Source of the DNA: Haliea sp.
GTDB taxonomy: Bacteria; Pseudomonadota; Gammaproteobacteria; Pseudomonadales; Halieaceae
Length of the DNA stretch: 34,679 nucleotides
Assembly: GCA_024642265.1 (NCBI GenBank)
Contig: JAHEBL010000030.1
Location: forward strand, 1-34,679
Reading direction: 5' to 3'
Of this stretch, positions 1 through 8,578 are shown piece after piece. Made by a program: the position numbers and the translations under genes. Each line of letters opens with the position of its first letter. The first letter of the stretch is position 1. The notes beneath the pieces were generated by a model. That model was not told the origin of the DNA and did no database searches. It saw nothing but the letters and a program-made list of their open reading frames with translations.

Positions 1-880
1 CAGAGCGCCACGGCAGCCTGGAGTCGCTCTGTTTGGGCATGTTGCGATAAAGCAGAAGCTCCCTTGCGCGGTAGCAGATCAGGGGGGTGGTCAGTGCTGC
101 CAGTTTGAGCAGGCCCTTGGCATAGCGCCGCCACAAACGGGCCGGGTCCTGGGTAATGCGAAACAGCCATTCAAGATTCAAGCGCTGCATCCAGCCGGGA
201 GCGCGCCTGACTGAACCGGTAATGAATTCGAAGGTTCCGCCAACACCGATGGCAACTGGCACTCTCAGCTTATGCCGATTGCGGTTGAACCAGAGCTCCT
301 GTTTGGGGTTGCCCAGCCCTACCAGCAGGATATCTGCGCCGGAGCTGTTGATGTTGTGGAGGATAATCTTGTCATCTGCGGCGAAGTCGGCCAGGGCGGG
401 GCCCTGGGTATGAATAAACGGCGCCGCCGTGCCCGCTATTTTCAGGCCCTGATTCGCTTCCTGCAGCGCAGTCGCTGCTGCCGCGGCAACGCCTTCCCCG
501 CCACCAAGCAGGAACAGCGACAAGCCCTCTTTTGCGGCGCGGCTTGCCAGGGCGGGTGTCAGGTCGGAGCCGGTGACGCGCTGCTTGAGGGGCTTCCCCA
601 TTATTTTGCTAAGCCAGATAATGGGGAAGCCATCCGCGGTTACCATGTCCGAGCTGCGTAACACATTCAACAGCTCCGGATGACGCGGGCGGGTGAAGCC
701 ATAGCCCAGCGAATTAACCAGGAAGTCGACGTTGAGTGTTGATACCAGATGCGTCCTGGTCGCTCCGCTATGTGCCATGTCGACAATGCGATCGATTGCC
801 TGTTGCAGGGACAGATTGTCCACGGGTATGCCCAGCGAGTTCACGCAGTCCCTGACAAGGGGGTAGGTCATTGTCGACAT
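1..880 (-). CDS. WecG/TagA/CpsF-family glycosyltransferase (3' end cut by window edge)
   Basis: The reading frame stays open from ATG 880 to the window edge, at least 293 residues, so the C-terminus is missing. The family (GT26) moves N-acetylmannosamine-type sugars from a UDP donor onto an undecaprenyl-linked acceptor at the cytoplasmic membrane. Visible family signatures, in order, are a TADGFP segment, RVTGSDL, the glycine-rich LFLLGGGEG, SGADILLVGLGNPKQELW, GVGGTFEF and the C-terminal RRAPGWMQRLNLEWL followed by a basic stretch. The family body is about 240-260 residues, so nearly all of it is present. The start lies one base after the stop of the Wzz-type gene, with GGAG upstream; an in-frame ATG at 871 is an alternative. 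It is the last visible gene of the operon driven from the sigma-54 promoter near 4870. The assignment is secure at family level, but the sugar is unknown. Confidence 0.9.
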   Translation of the reverse strand, partial: MSTMTYPLVRDCVNSLGIPVDNLSLQQAIDRIVDMAHSGATRTHLVSTLNVDFLVNSLGYGFTRPRHPELLNVLRSSDMVTADGFPIIWLSKIMGKPLKQRVTGSDLTPALASRAAKEGLSLFLLGGGEGVAAAAATALQEANQGLKIAGTAAPFIHTQGPALADFAADDKIILHNINSSGADILLVGLGNPKQELWFNRNRHKLRVPVAIGVGGTFEFITGSVRRAPGWMQRLNLEWLFRITQDPARLWRRYAKGLLKLAALTTPLICYRARELLLYRNMPKQSDSRLPWRS

Positions 881-881
881 G

Positions 882-1853
882 TCATTGGTCTCCAATATTG
901 TAAGATTCTGATGTGCTTTCCTGTGACCGGGCCTGGCGATCCATTTCCCGGTAGTGTGACAATGTAGTTAGCAAGCCGCGTACCAGAACGAACCCGAAGA
1001 TCGCAAACAGGCTAAGAAATGTGCCGGCGAAGGTGCCCAGCATGACCTTGCGCTTGCGCGACATATTGAAGCTCTTGTAAGGCGTTGCTGCGGGGTCGAT
1101 GATTTCAAGCGCATATTCCTTCCTTGCGCTGGCGAGCATGGCTATCGCGGTTTGCGCTTCTATCAGTCGATAAATTGATTGCTGTATCTCCACAATGTCT
1201 GAGCGGCGCAGCTCCTCATGCAGGAATACTTGCTTGCGTCGCACGTCCTCCTCGGTTCTTTCGCGCATGAATTCGTTAAATGCCATTACGTACTGGTTAG
1301 CCAGGTCGCGGGCCACCACGGGGTCTTTCCAGGACATGTTGACGGTGATGATGTCGGTCTCTTCATCATTTGCCACCTCGCGCACTTCATCGCGAAAGCG
1401 GGTGAAGCTCTCCCCCAGATCGGGGCTGAAGCCCTCTGCCCACTGTTGTTTTTCGGCATCCCACTGCTCGGGGTAGAACAGGCGATAGACATTGGCTGTC
1501 TCCAGGAATCGCATGGTGAAGTCCCTGGATACCAGCCTGGCTTGCATGACCTGCGCATAGTTATCGCGGGTCGTACCGAGGACGAAGCCGTGCTCCACCA
1601 GTGTCAGCACCTCGGAGGCCCGACGATCATCAGGGGAGACGCCCCCGGGGTCCGAGATGTCGACCACGCTCACCTTCACGCCTGATTGGTAGATGTAGGG
1701 TTTTGAGTAAGCCCACGCTGCCGTAACGGCAGCGCTGGCCAGGGCTGCCGCGAGCACCCACCAGCGTGCGGCGATCAGGGCGTTGATGTAGGGCATCACA
1801 TCAATCGACATTGCCGCTGTGTGGTCATGCTGAACTGGGGATATTGCATTCAT
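882..1853 (-). CDS. Wzz-type polysaccharide copolymerase / chain-length determinant
   Basis: This 323-residue inner-membrane protein has the Wzz architecture. A short cytoplasmic N-terminus precedes TM1 at about residues 31-50. A long periplasmic region follows, with a charged helical part at about 190-255. A P-x3-P stretch leads into TM2 at about 269-291, and the tail is short. Such proteins set chain length and help couple polymerisation to export. No BY-kinase domain with Walker motifs follows TM2, so any partner kinase would be a separate protein not seen here. ATG 1853 has GGAG six bases upstream and lies 14 bases after the stop of the SLBB gene, which supports cotranscription. Confidence 0.85.
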   Translation of the reverse strand: MNAISPVQHDHTAAMSIDVMPYINALIAARWWVLAAALASAAVTAAWAYSKPYIYQSGVKVSVVDISDPGGVSPDDRRASEVLTLVEHGFVLGTTRDNYAQVMQARLVSRDFTMRFLETANVYRLFYPEQWDAEKQQWAEGFSPDLGESFTRFRDEVREVANDEETDIITVNMSWKDPVVARDLANQYVMAFNEFMRERTEEDVRRKQVFLHEELRRSDIVEIQQSIYRLIEAQTAIAMLASARKEYALEIIDPAATPYKSFNMSRKRKVMLGTFAGTFLSLFAIFGFVLVRGLLTTLSHYREMDRQARSQESTSESYNIGDQ

Positions 1854-1867
1854 AACCGGCTCCGCGA

Positions 1868-4825
1868 TTAGAGGACTATGCCGGCGAGGATCGCAGAGCG
1901 CACCAGTGTGTCTACCCAGGTCTGGGCTTTCTCGGTATCGTTCATCCGGTCGACATCCAGCGGTACGTAGATCCTGGCTCCGGGCATTACGCTCGCCTTG
2001 GCAATTTTGGAGGAATTGCGGCTCCCCGCGTAATTCAGTACCTCACCGTTCGCCTGGACAACATAGGTGTTGTCGAGTCGCCCCAGTAGCGTCTGGCCGC
2101 CGCTCAACTCGACGTAGTCGGCGATCTTGCGGTCCTCGTCGTAAAGATGCGAGGTGGGCACATAGACCTGCCCGGCCACCTGCACGTAATCCGGTGTGCG
2201 CGGCACCGTCAGAGTGTCGCCGTCCTCCAGGGCCACGTCGTACTTGTTGCCGCATTTTTTCAGTTGGGACAGGTCGACTACCATGCGGCCCGTCGCCTGT
2301 GCGCGTTCCAGCTGGCGAATCGTTTTCATGTAGTCCTGCTTGTTGCCGAATTCCGAGGGAGATTTCGAATCTTTCTGGAACCCCTGCGACAGGGACAGTT
2401 CCACCATCAGGTCATCCAGCTGGTCATGCAGTTCATCCAGGGTCTTCTGTTGCATGTTCCGCACCGACTCCCGGGTGAACTGTGCGCCAAAGATGTAGGC
2501 GTCTTCGGTCGCACCGCCGGCACGCAGCATCACCTGGCACAGGGTTTCACCCCGGTCGATGGCATAAACGCCCGGGCGCATTACCTCGCCCGACAGAGCA
2601 ACGGAGGCGTGCTCCACCCAGCCTGACTTCTCGGTAATAACCAGCTGGTCCATCGGCTTGAGCACGGGGTTGGCCAGGTCGTCGTAGTAGTTCGGCTGGG
2701 TCTGTTGACTGGCGATATCGGTATTTTTGCCCAGGGCGGATTGCCTGCTACTGTCACACAGTGTGAGCAGACTGGCGCTGTCCAGGGTTGTATGCTCCAC
2801 CGAGTTGTCGGCGTCGAGGCTGCGCTCGACCCGGGAAAGCTCGGCGCCCAGGCCGTATGCCTTGCGGGTCAGGCCCCGAGCCGCACATATCAGGTCACTG
2901 GCGCGCATGCCGGTTGCCAGCGGATAGGTGCCCGGACGCAATACCTCGCCCATCACTGAGACCAGGCGCTCATCGGCACCATAGCTGGCCTGCTCGCGCA
3001 GGCGATCCAGTTCCTGTGAAAGCAGGTCTGAACGATTGTCGCGCTCCTGGAAGAAGTACAGTCTGTCGCCGGGTGCAATCTCCAGGTTTGCAGCTGAATT
3101 CGGGTCGGTCAGGGCTGCCGCGATATTGAAGGACACTATTTCGATGTCCTTGCTCGGGTAGCCGGTCCTTGCGATTACGCCATAAAACAGGTCCGCGCCG
3201 GGTTGTAGCCCGCCTGCAAGGGCTATGACGTCCAGCAGCAGCGCTCCTTCCTGCAGTGGCAGCCTGCCGTTGTAGCGTACTGCTCCCTGGGCTTCTATCA
3301 CCCGCGCCGGCCGGTAGTCCGTGGTCTGGACATCGAGCTCGCGGATGATATTGGCCAATGCCTGCTCCCGGCTCCTGGCGAGGTCGAATACTACCAGCTG
3401 ATCCCGCGACTGAAGGACGGTGTCCTTGCTATTGCGTGGGTTGGACAGTGCCTCCATGAGGTCGACGTAAATCACTTCTGTCCGCAGGGTCGTGGGCTGC
3501 TCGCGCTTGATCAGCATGAAATCGACATCAGCTCCGGGCAGCAGCATTTCGACGCTGGGCAAAACGTCGGAGACCCGCATACCTGCCCTGAACTGGTAGC
3601 CGCCGGGGCGTTTGGCGTGACCGCTGAGCAGGACCACGTCCTCCAGTTCATCTTCCAGAGGCAGAATGCGTAACAGGTCGCCATTGCGGACCGGGCTGCC
3701 CAGGATCGCGGTCTTGTCCGGGCGCGTGCCCTGTTTGGAAAAATCGATCAGGGTACGTGTACCGGTGGCCTGGATGCGTTCGATATGCGAGTGCTCCAGC
3801 GACGCGGTAGGCAGCAGCCCCCCTGCCATAGCGATCAGCTCGCCCACGGTGTTTTCACCATTGAGCTCGTAGATAGCGGGGCGCTGGACTTCGCCACCCA
3901 CATAAACGATGGAGCCGATGGGTGGTACGAAAATGGTATCGTTGTGTGCCAGGTACAGGTCCTGGTCGCTGTGCCCGCGCAGGAGCAGGTCGTAGAGGTC
4001 CAGGCGCTGGATGCTCTTGCCGTCGCGGATCAGCTGTATGTTGCGCAGGGAGCCGGTACGGCGCACCCCGCCGCTGGCGAGCAGCGCATCTATAGTGGTG
4101 GTGAGTCCCCCCACTGTGTAGGCGCCCGGCTGCACGACGTCGCCTGCGATGCGGATCTGCAGGCTGCGCAACTGGCCCATGGCCACCACGGCCTTGGCGC
4201 CGATCACGCGACGTTCGAAACCCTCGGTTATGAGACGCTCTGCCTCATCGAAGGTGAGGCCGGCAACTTTGACCGGGCCGTACTCGGGCACCAGTATGTT
4301 GCCGTCGCGGGTGACGACCAGCTTGTACTCTACATTGAGCTTGCCAAACAGCTGCACAATGATGTTGTCGCCGGGGCCGATCCGGTAGTCCATCGGGACC
4401 GGAATGCCGGCTACCGGCGCGAAGGTGCTTGGTACCCGGTCGAAAATGTCATAACCGAACTGTTCCAGGTCCGAGTGCAGGACCTGGTCCTGCTGGGTTT
4501 CTTCCAGGTTGATCGGGGCATTTTTCTCGCCGGCAATTTGCTCCAGGCGCGATGCCTCCTGTGCCACGACGCCATCAGTCGGCAGCGCCAACACCGGCTC
4601 GGGCAACGCCTCGTCCTGGCCGCTGGGAGCCGCCCTGACGTAAGCTCGTCGCTGCACGGTCTGCAGGGGTTCGACAAAGGGCATGTAGGCGTCATTGGCC
4701 GCGGCCACCGGAGTCGGCAGGAGTGCGCTCGCAAGGCCCAGCACAAGCCAGGCAAAACCGAGTTGCCCTGCCCGCGGCAGAGCCCGGATGATGTTGCGGC
4801 TGGTTGGGTGGTTTGACTTTCTCAT
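1868..4825 (-). CDS. Large multi-SLBB polysaccharide export protein (Wza/OtnA-type)
   Basis: The protein has about 985 residues. An N-terminal signal peptide (basic start, hydrophobic core, probable cleavage after about residue 43 at PVAA) has no lipobox Cys. A Poly_export domain begins near residue 145 (DYRIGPGD). About seven SLBB-type beta-grasp repeats follow, recognisable by G-x-V-x-x-P-G-x-Y cores such as AGDVVQPGAY, GGEVQRPAIY, SGHAKRPGGY, MGEVLRPGTY and SGEVMRPGVY. Proteins of this type form the periplasmic and outer-membrane conduit for capsule or exopolysaccharide. Wza itself is about 380 residues with fewer SLBB domains, so this is a long form. A TTG at 4906 would lengthen the frame but lies upstream of the sigma-54 promoter (4866-4881), so ATG 4825 is the start; it is also the codon that directly precedes the signal peptide. 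This is the first gene of its operon, followed by the Wzz-type and WecG-type genes. Confidence 0.9.
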   Translation of the reverse strand: MRKSNHPTSRNIIRALPRAGQLGFAWLVLGLASALLPTPVAAANDAYMPFVEPLQTVQRRAYVRAAPSGQDEALPEPVLALPTDGVVAQEASRLEQIAGEKNAPINLEETQQDQVLHSDLEQFGYDIFDRVPSTFAPVAGIPVPMDYRIGPGDNIIVQLFGKLNVEYKLVVTRDGNILVPEYGPVKVAGLTFDEAERLITEGFERRVIGAKAVVAMGQLRSLQIRIAGDVVQPGAYTVGGLTTTIDALLASGGVRRTGSLRNIQLIRDGKSIQRLDLYDLLLRGHSDQDLYLAHNDTIFVPPIGSIVYVGGEVQRPAIYELNGENTVGELIAMAGGLLPTASLEHSHIERIQATGTRTLIDFSKQGTRPDKTAILGSPVRNGDLLRILPLEDELEDVVLLSGHAKRPGGYQFRAGMRVSDVLPSVEMLLPGADVDFMLIKREQPTTLRTEVIYVDLMEALSNPRNSKDTVLQSRDQLVVFDLARSREQALANIIRELDVQTTDYRPARVIEAQGAVRYNGRLPLQEGALLLDVIALAGGLQPGADLFYGVIARTGYPSKDIEIVSFNIAAALTDPNSAANLEIAPGDRLYFFQERDNRSDLLSQELDRLREQASYGADERLVSVMGEVLRPGTYPLATGMRASDLICAARGLTRKAYGLGAELSRVERSLDADNSVEHTTLDSASLLTLCDSSRQSALGKNTDIASQQTQPNYYDDLANPVLKPMDQLVITEKSGWVEHASVALSGEVMRPGVYAIDRGETLCQVMLRAGGATEDAYIFGAQFTRESVRNMQQKTLDELHDQLDDLMVELSLSQGFQKDSKSPSEFGNKQDYMKTIRQLERAQATGRMVVDLSQLKKCGNKYDVALEDGDTLTVPRTPDYVQVAGQVYVPTSHLYDEDRKIADYVELSGGQTLLGRLDNTYVVQANGEVLNYAGSRNSSKIAKASVMPGARIYVPLDVDRMNDTEKAQTWVDTLVRSAILAGIVL

Positions 4826-4853
4826 GGCATTGGCTCTGCGTTGTTGATGGGTA

Positions 4854-4867
4854 CTCCCTGTAGGGAG
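4854..4867. promoter_or_regulatory. 14-base palindrome at the predicted transcript start of the SLBB operon
   Basis: CTCCCT and AGGGAG are perfect inverted arms around GT. The palindrome overlaps the -12 element of the sigma-54 promoter and its predicted start (about 4855), 28 bases or more from the ATG. It could be a repressor site, or a very short 5' hairpin in the mRNA. It may also be chance. Confidence 0.35.
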
Positions 4868-4881
4868 CAATAGCGGTGCCA
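4866..4881 (-). promoter_or_regulatory. Sigma-54 (-24/-12) promoter of the SLBB-wzz-wecG operon
   Basis: On the minus strand the sequence reads TGGCAC-CGCTA-TTGCT, a full match to the RpoN consensus TGGCAC-N5-TTGCW with exact GG-N10-GC spacing. With the C of GC at -12, transcription would start near 4855, leaving a leader of about 30 bases before ATG 4825. Confidence 0.85.
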
Positions 4882-5013
4882 ACTCTGCCAGTAGTGAAAA
4901 TATCAATTAAAACAAAGGGATAAAATTATCTATCGATGACTGCCAAGGGCCTTGATTGCAATTCGGCTCGCAAATTGCGAAAAGTGATTCGTTGCAGAAT
5001 GCAATTCAGATGT

Positions 5014-5038
5014 GCGCACTTGCAAAACGCGAGTGCGC
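5014..5038. promoter_or_regulatory. Candidate upstream activator site (7-11-7 inverted repeat)
   Basis: GCGCACT and AGTGCGC are perfect 7-base arms around an 11-base spacer, about 130-155 bases upstream of the -24 element of the SLBB promoter. The dyad encloses the 14-base word repeated at 9672-9685. Its position suits an NtrC-type enhancer-binding protein. Confidence 0.5.
5020..5033 (+). repeat. 14-base word TTGCAAAACGCGAG, copy 1
   Basis: The same 14 bases occur at 9672-9685. Both copies sit in non-coding DNA at a similar distance (139 and 132 bases) upstream of a minus-strand sigma-54 promoter and in the same orientation relative to it. This suggests a shared regulator-binding site. Confidence 0.6.
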
Positions 5039-5043
5039 CGGGG

Positions 5044-5976
5044 TCACGCGCCTACCGACAGATAGCGGTCAGCCCAGGGCGGTGAGGTCACCGGCAGGGT
5101 CAGCAGTGAGCTTATGTCCGCCGCATAGTGCCGGCGCAGCTGGTTATGCAGGTCTGCAGGCAATGCCATGGGGTTGCCATCGTTGCTCACATTCCACTGC
5201 TCGTACTGGAACCTGAGTCGACCGCGCCGCGTCTCGGGCAGCTGCTGCCATGCCCAGTAGAGGAACCTGCGCTCCCGCAGCCAGGTGCGCACGGACTGGG
5301 GAATGCGTTTGCCGGTGCCGCCGCGATGGATAACCTTGCCCAGGGTGGGGGGGCGAAAGCCGGTGGGCAGGCCGATGAACTCCAGCAGGCGGTCCAGGGT
5401 TGCCTCGGGCTCGGCTTCGAGTTCCTCGGTATAGAGCACCAGCAGCTGGCTCGGGTCAAAGCAGGCGTTGAAGCCTTCCAGGCAGCGGCCATATTCGCTC
5501 CACGCCACGTAGAAGTCCGCTTCCGACTGGTAGCCTTCGGCATGGTCAGGCACCGGTAACCCGCGCGCGCCTGCCCGGGCTTCCTCGCCCAGCAGGGATT
5601 CGATCACTGCGGCAAAATCCCGCTGCTCGGTCTCCCGCCGCTGTCCCATCTGGAAGTGAGACCAGGTGCGCTCTATCGGGTCGCGCAGGATGGCTACCAG
5701 TTTTATCCCAGGCATAAGGGCGCGAATTCGCGCCGGCACCTGCGGATCGCACATGTACTGGGGGCTCGCCTTGCCCCACAGCTTGTGGTCCTGGCCGCTG
5801 CCAAAGTGGTCCCGGGAAAATGCATCCCAGCCACCGGGGCTGCAATCCCCGGCGGTGAAGAAAGGTACTTCCTTCTCCAGTGGCATGGCGATATCGGGAT
5901 GCTGGCGCAGGTGCTCGAACAAGGCCGTGGTGGCGCATTTCTGGGCGCCGATGATCAGGAAATCCAGTGGTTTCAT
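5044..5976 (-). CDS. Sulfotransferase of the exopolysaccharide operon
   Basis: This 310-residue cytoplasmic sulfotransferase probably moves sulfate from PAPS to a sugar hydroxyl of the nascent polysaccharide. The 5'-phosphosulfate loop is IGAQKCATTALFEHL (residues 9-23), and the 3'-phosphate motif is LRDPIERTWSHF (97-108) with its Arg and Ser. These fit the Sulfotransfer_1 family, and the length is normal. ATG 5976 overlaps the flippase stop by four bases (ATGA), so the two are translationally coupled. Being last in the operon of glycosyltransferases and flippase argues for a polysaccharide acceptor, but the acceptor cannot be read from sequence. Confidence 0.88.
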   Translation of the reverse strand: MKPLDFLIIGAQKCATTALFEHLRQHPDIAMPLEKEVPFFTAGDCSPGGWDAFSRDHFGSGQDHKLWGKASPQYMCDPQVPARIRALMPGIKLVAILRDPIERTWSHFQMGQRRETEQRDFAAVIESLLGEEARAGARGLPVPDHAEGYQSEADFYVAWSEYGRCLEGFNACFDPSQLLVLYTEELEAEPEATLDRLLEFIGLPTGFRPPTLGKVIHRGGTGKRIPQSVRTWLRERRFLYWAWQQLPETRRGRLRFQYEQWNVSNDGNPMALPADLHNQLRRHYAADISSLLTLPVTSPPWADRYLSVGA

Positions 5977-7337
5977 TGCTGTGTGCTCGTTGATTTCAAG
6001 AGGTGTGTTGCCAGTGCATAGGAGGCAAGATTTTTCAGCGCGATGCTGCCACTGAATACTGCCGCCAGCCCGGTTGCCCCGTAATCAGGGCCAAGCCAGG
6101 CGCTGCCCGCCAGGGCGGCCGCCAGCGCAAGCACCAGGGTAGACAGTTCCCTCGATGCTGCGCCTGCCATGTTGAGCATGACCCCGGACAGGCCAGTGGC
6201 TGCGTTGACCAGATGCCCGGCGGCGAGAATGGCGAGGAAGAGCCGCAGGTCGCCGAAATCATTGCCGAACAGGCTGGCAATGGGCTCAGCCAGCGCCAGC
6301 AAAGCCAGCGCCGCGGGCAGGAATACCGCTGTGGAGATCAACTGGGTGCGGCGCAACAGGCCCAGCAGCGCCCGCTCATCCTGCTGCGCCGCACAGCGGG
6401 CGAAGGCGGGACCAAATACGGCGGCCAGCAGCAGCAGCAGCGTGGTGACCACGTTTATCAATTTGTGGGCGACGGCGAAAACCCCGATCTCCGAGGTATC
6501 CACGTAGAGCGGCATGATCAGGAAAGGCAGCTGCAGGAAGCCGATGCTCAGTACGCTGGTCCCCCACAGGTAAAGCAGGTCGCCGCGCGGTGTCGGCCGG
6601 TTTGCCGCCGCATCGCCCGCCGCCAGGCTCGCCTGTGGCAACTTTGCCAGCTGCTGCCCGAGCCTGGCGCGCAGCGCCAGCGGCGTAATGACCAGGCTCA
6701 GCGCGAAGGCGCTGACCAGGGTGACACTGGCCATGGGTTCTCCCGCCAGCCAGCAGCCGGCGCAGGCCAGCAGTAGAAGTGCCGGTGAGGTCAGGCTCTC
6801 CAGGGTGACTGCCGCCAGCGCGGCTCCGGTCGCTTTGAGGGACTCCGCATACAGCCGCAGCAGCGAAAAGAGTGGCGCTGCCAGACCGGCTGCCAGCAGC
6901 AGCCAGCGATAGTCCGTCCAGTCGGGTGCGGAGTGCTGGCGCAGCATTACAACTGCGGGTACCACCGCCAGCAGTAGCAGCCACAGCCACAGCCGCAGGA
7001 TCCTGCGGCGCGACTCGCGCAGGGTTTGCTCGATCTGGCCTGCCTGCCCGGCCGCGTAGGCTACCGACACCTGGCGCATCGCCCGGGTGGGCAGGCCCAG
7101 GCCGAGCACCTCCCCTGCGATGCAGGTCCAGGATGTGAACAGTTGCAGGACGCCCAGGCCACTTGCGCCCGCCAGGGTGCCCACCGCCAACTGGGCGGCG
7201 AACTGGGCCAGGATCGCGCCGGCCCGACTGGCCGCCAGCATGCCCATGGGCAGCAGCTTGCGAATCGCGGCGGTCAGGCGCACGCCCGGACCGGGGACGG
7301 CCTGCGCACTGGCGCTGATACCCAACTCAGCCAGCAT
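5973..7337 (-). CDS. Wzx-type polysaccharide flippase (MOP superfamily)
   Basis: This 454-residue, very hydrophobic protein has roughly 12-14 membrane segments, starting at about residues 29-50 after a short basic stretch. It has the alternating hydrophobic-helix pattern of O-antigen and EPS flippases, including a PLYVDTSEIGVFAVAHKL segment of the kind seen in the family. It should carry lipid-linked repeat units across the inner membrane. The start overlaps the upstream glycosyltransferase by 11 bases, and the stop overlaps the sulfotransferase start by four. Substrate specificity cannot be predicted. Confidence 0.85.
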   Translation of the reverse strand: MLAELGISASAQAVPGPGVRLTAAIRKLLPMGMLAASRAGAILAQFAAQLAVGTLAGASGLGVLQLFTSWTCIAGEVLGLGLPTRAMRQVSVAYAAGQAGQIEQTLRESRRRILRLWLWLLLLAVVPAVVMLRQHSAPDWTDYRWLLLAAGLAAPLFSLLRLYAESLKATGAALAAVTLESLTSPALLLLACAGCWLAGEPMASVTLVSAFALSLVITPLALRARLGQQLAKLPQASLAAGDAAANRPTPRGDLLYLWGTSVLSIGFLQLPFLIMPLYVDTSEIGVFAVAHKLINVVTTLLLLLAAVFGPAFARCAAQQDERALLGLLRRTQLISTAVFLPAALALLALAEPIASLFGNDFGDLRLFLAILAAGHLVNAATGLSGVMLNMAGAASRELSTLVLALAAALAGSAWLGPDYGATGLAAVFSGSIALKNLASYALATHLLKSTSTQQ

Positions 7338-8574
7338 GTTGCACGCGCTGCCCGGTAATTTCCCGGCCTGCGGCGGTTTTCCGACGCAAGCCGCTGGCCA
7401 TGACCTGGTGCATCCGGGTAAACAGCTGCCGCCAGGTGTAGCGTTCGCTGATCAGCGCCCGGGAGTTGTGTTGCAGGTGCTGCCACAACACCGGGTCGGT
7501 CAGCAAACTGTCGATACTGGCTGCCATGGCGGCCGGGTCATCGGCAACCAGCAGCTGTTTCCCGGGCTCCAGGTCGATACCCTCCGCGCCCACGCTGGTG
7601 GTGACCGTGGGCATGCCCCGCGACATCGCGTCCAGCACCTTGACCTTCATGCCGCTGCCGAACAACAGTGGCGCTACCGACACCCGGCTGTCCCGGTATA
7701 TTTCCTGCAGGTCAGGCACAAAGCCCTTGAGGCTGATCCCCTCGTGCGCTGCTGCGGCGCGCTGCAGGCGCTGGTCCGGGTTCTTGCCCACGATATCGAA
7801 GCGCAGGTCGGGGTGGCGCTTGAGCAGTTGTGGCCAGACCTCCTCAATGAACCATAACAGTCCCTGGCTGTTGGGCTCCCAGCCGAGAAAGCCGACGTAC
7901 ATGAGTTTCTTTGTCGTGTCCGCGTAACGCAAGTCGGGCATTTCCAGCTGTCGGTCGTCGCCCAGGTGAAAGGTTTCGTGGAGTTGCTCAGTTGGCACGC
8001 CGGCCTTGCCAAGCTCCAGCGCATCGTTTGGCGCGGCGAAAGTCAGGTCCGTCGACGTTGCAACCGTCGCCTCATATTTCCTTACCCGTCGGGCTTCGAT
8101 ATGGGCCGCCAGGCGCATGGCCGGGTTTCCCGGCAGCTGGGCATAGCGTTCCCACATTTTGAAGTAGGCATTGTGGGCGTGGTAGACGGTGAGGCCCTGG
8201 TACTCCCTGGGCAGGTAGGGATAAACCTCGTAGTGATCGAGAAAAACAATGTCGTGCTGAGGCGCCACCGAGGCAATATCTGCCTGCAACTGGTGGCTGT
8301 GGGTGCGGTATACGTTGAGGGGAACACCGCGGATATGGCTCATGACGAGATTGACCGGCGTGCGCGGGACGTGGACTGCCTCGTGCAGGTGAGCGCGGCA
8401 CGGTGAAACGGCGTGAAATTCCTCGACGTACTTTGCATCGTCCATTTTCAGGGGGCAGGCCAGGGTAACTTCATAGCGCTCGGCCAGCGCCTGCAGCAGC
8501 TTCAGGCTTTTGACCTTGCCGCCGCTCTGGGCGGGGTAGGGAAGCTCCGGTGTAATGAACAGCAGCTTTTTCAT
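7327..8574 (-). CDS. GT4-family glycosyltransferase (resembles the XrtA/PEP-CTERM-associated Stp1 type)
   Basis: A GT-B glycosyltransferase of about 415 residues. The N-terminus (LLFITPELPYPAQSGGKVKS) is the sugar-acceptor Rossmann half. The C-terminal half has VGFLGWEPNSQG, the LKGFVPDLQEIY segment, VAPLLFGSGMKVKVLDAMSRGMP with the donor-binding E/D region, and GAEGID, all typical of GT4. The overall pattern resembles the TIGR03087-type transferase found with exosortase EPS loci; this is from memory of the family, not a search. I prefer ATG 8574 (MKKLLF), four bases after the upstream stop and with GGAAA upstream; ATG 8589 is an alternative. It should add a sugar to the lipid-linked repeat unit. 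Confidence 0.85.
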   Translation of the reverse strand: MKKLLFITPELPYPAQSGGKVKSLKLLQALAERYEVTLACPLKMDDAKYVEEFHAVSPCRAHLHEAVHVPRTPVNLVMSHIRGVPLNVYRTHSHQLQADIASVAPQHDIVFLDHYEVYPYLPREYQGLTVYHAHNAYFKMWERYAQLPGNPAMRLAAHIEARRVRKYEATVATSTDLTFAAPNDALELGKAGVPTEQLHETFHLGDDRQLEMPDLRYADTTKKLMYVGFLGWEPNSQGLLWFIEEVWPQLLKRHPDLRFDIVGKNPDQRLQRAAAAHEGISLKGFVPDLQEIYRDSRVSVAPLLFGSGMKVKVLDAMSRGMPTVTTSVGAEGIDLEPGKQLLVADDPAAMAASIDSLLTDPVLWQHLQHNSRALISERYTWRQLFTRMHQVMASGLRRKTAAGREITGQRVQHAG

Positions 8575-8578
8575 GGTG

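Larger units (their letters stand above)
4826..5043. promoter_or_regulatory. Promoter and upstream control region of the SLBB operon
   Basis: This 218-base non-coding stretch separates the sulfotransferase stop from the SLBB start, both on the minus strand. From upstream to downstream of the minus-strand promoter it holds a 7-11-7 dyad with the shared 14-base word (5014-5038), a small perfect dyad CGCAA-A-TTGCG (4969-4979), two copies of TGCAATTC (4957-4964 and 5000-5007), an AT-rich stretch (about 4895-4930) suited to bending, the sigma-54 core promoter (4866-4881) and a short palindrome (4854-4867). This layout is typical of an enhancer-dependent promoter. Confidence 0.7.

Noticed and set aside
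3785-4816. Long plus-strand open frame (343 codons) opposite the SLBB gene
   Set aside because: It is antisense to a well-recognised gene, has no family motif, and is explained by high GC content. Other long antisense frames, such as 20553-21551 and 23091-24374, were dropped for the same reason.
4826-4906. Longer N-terminus for the SLBB protein from TTG 4906
   Set aside because: The TTG lies upstream of a consensus sigma-54 promoter, and the signal peptide begins at ATG 4825.
4895-4930. IHF site between the enhancer and the SLBB promoter
   Set aside because: The stretch is AT-rich, but no sequence fits the IHF consensus beyond the ATCAA half.
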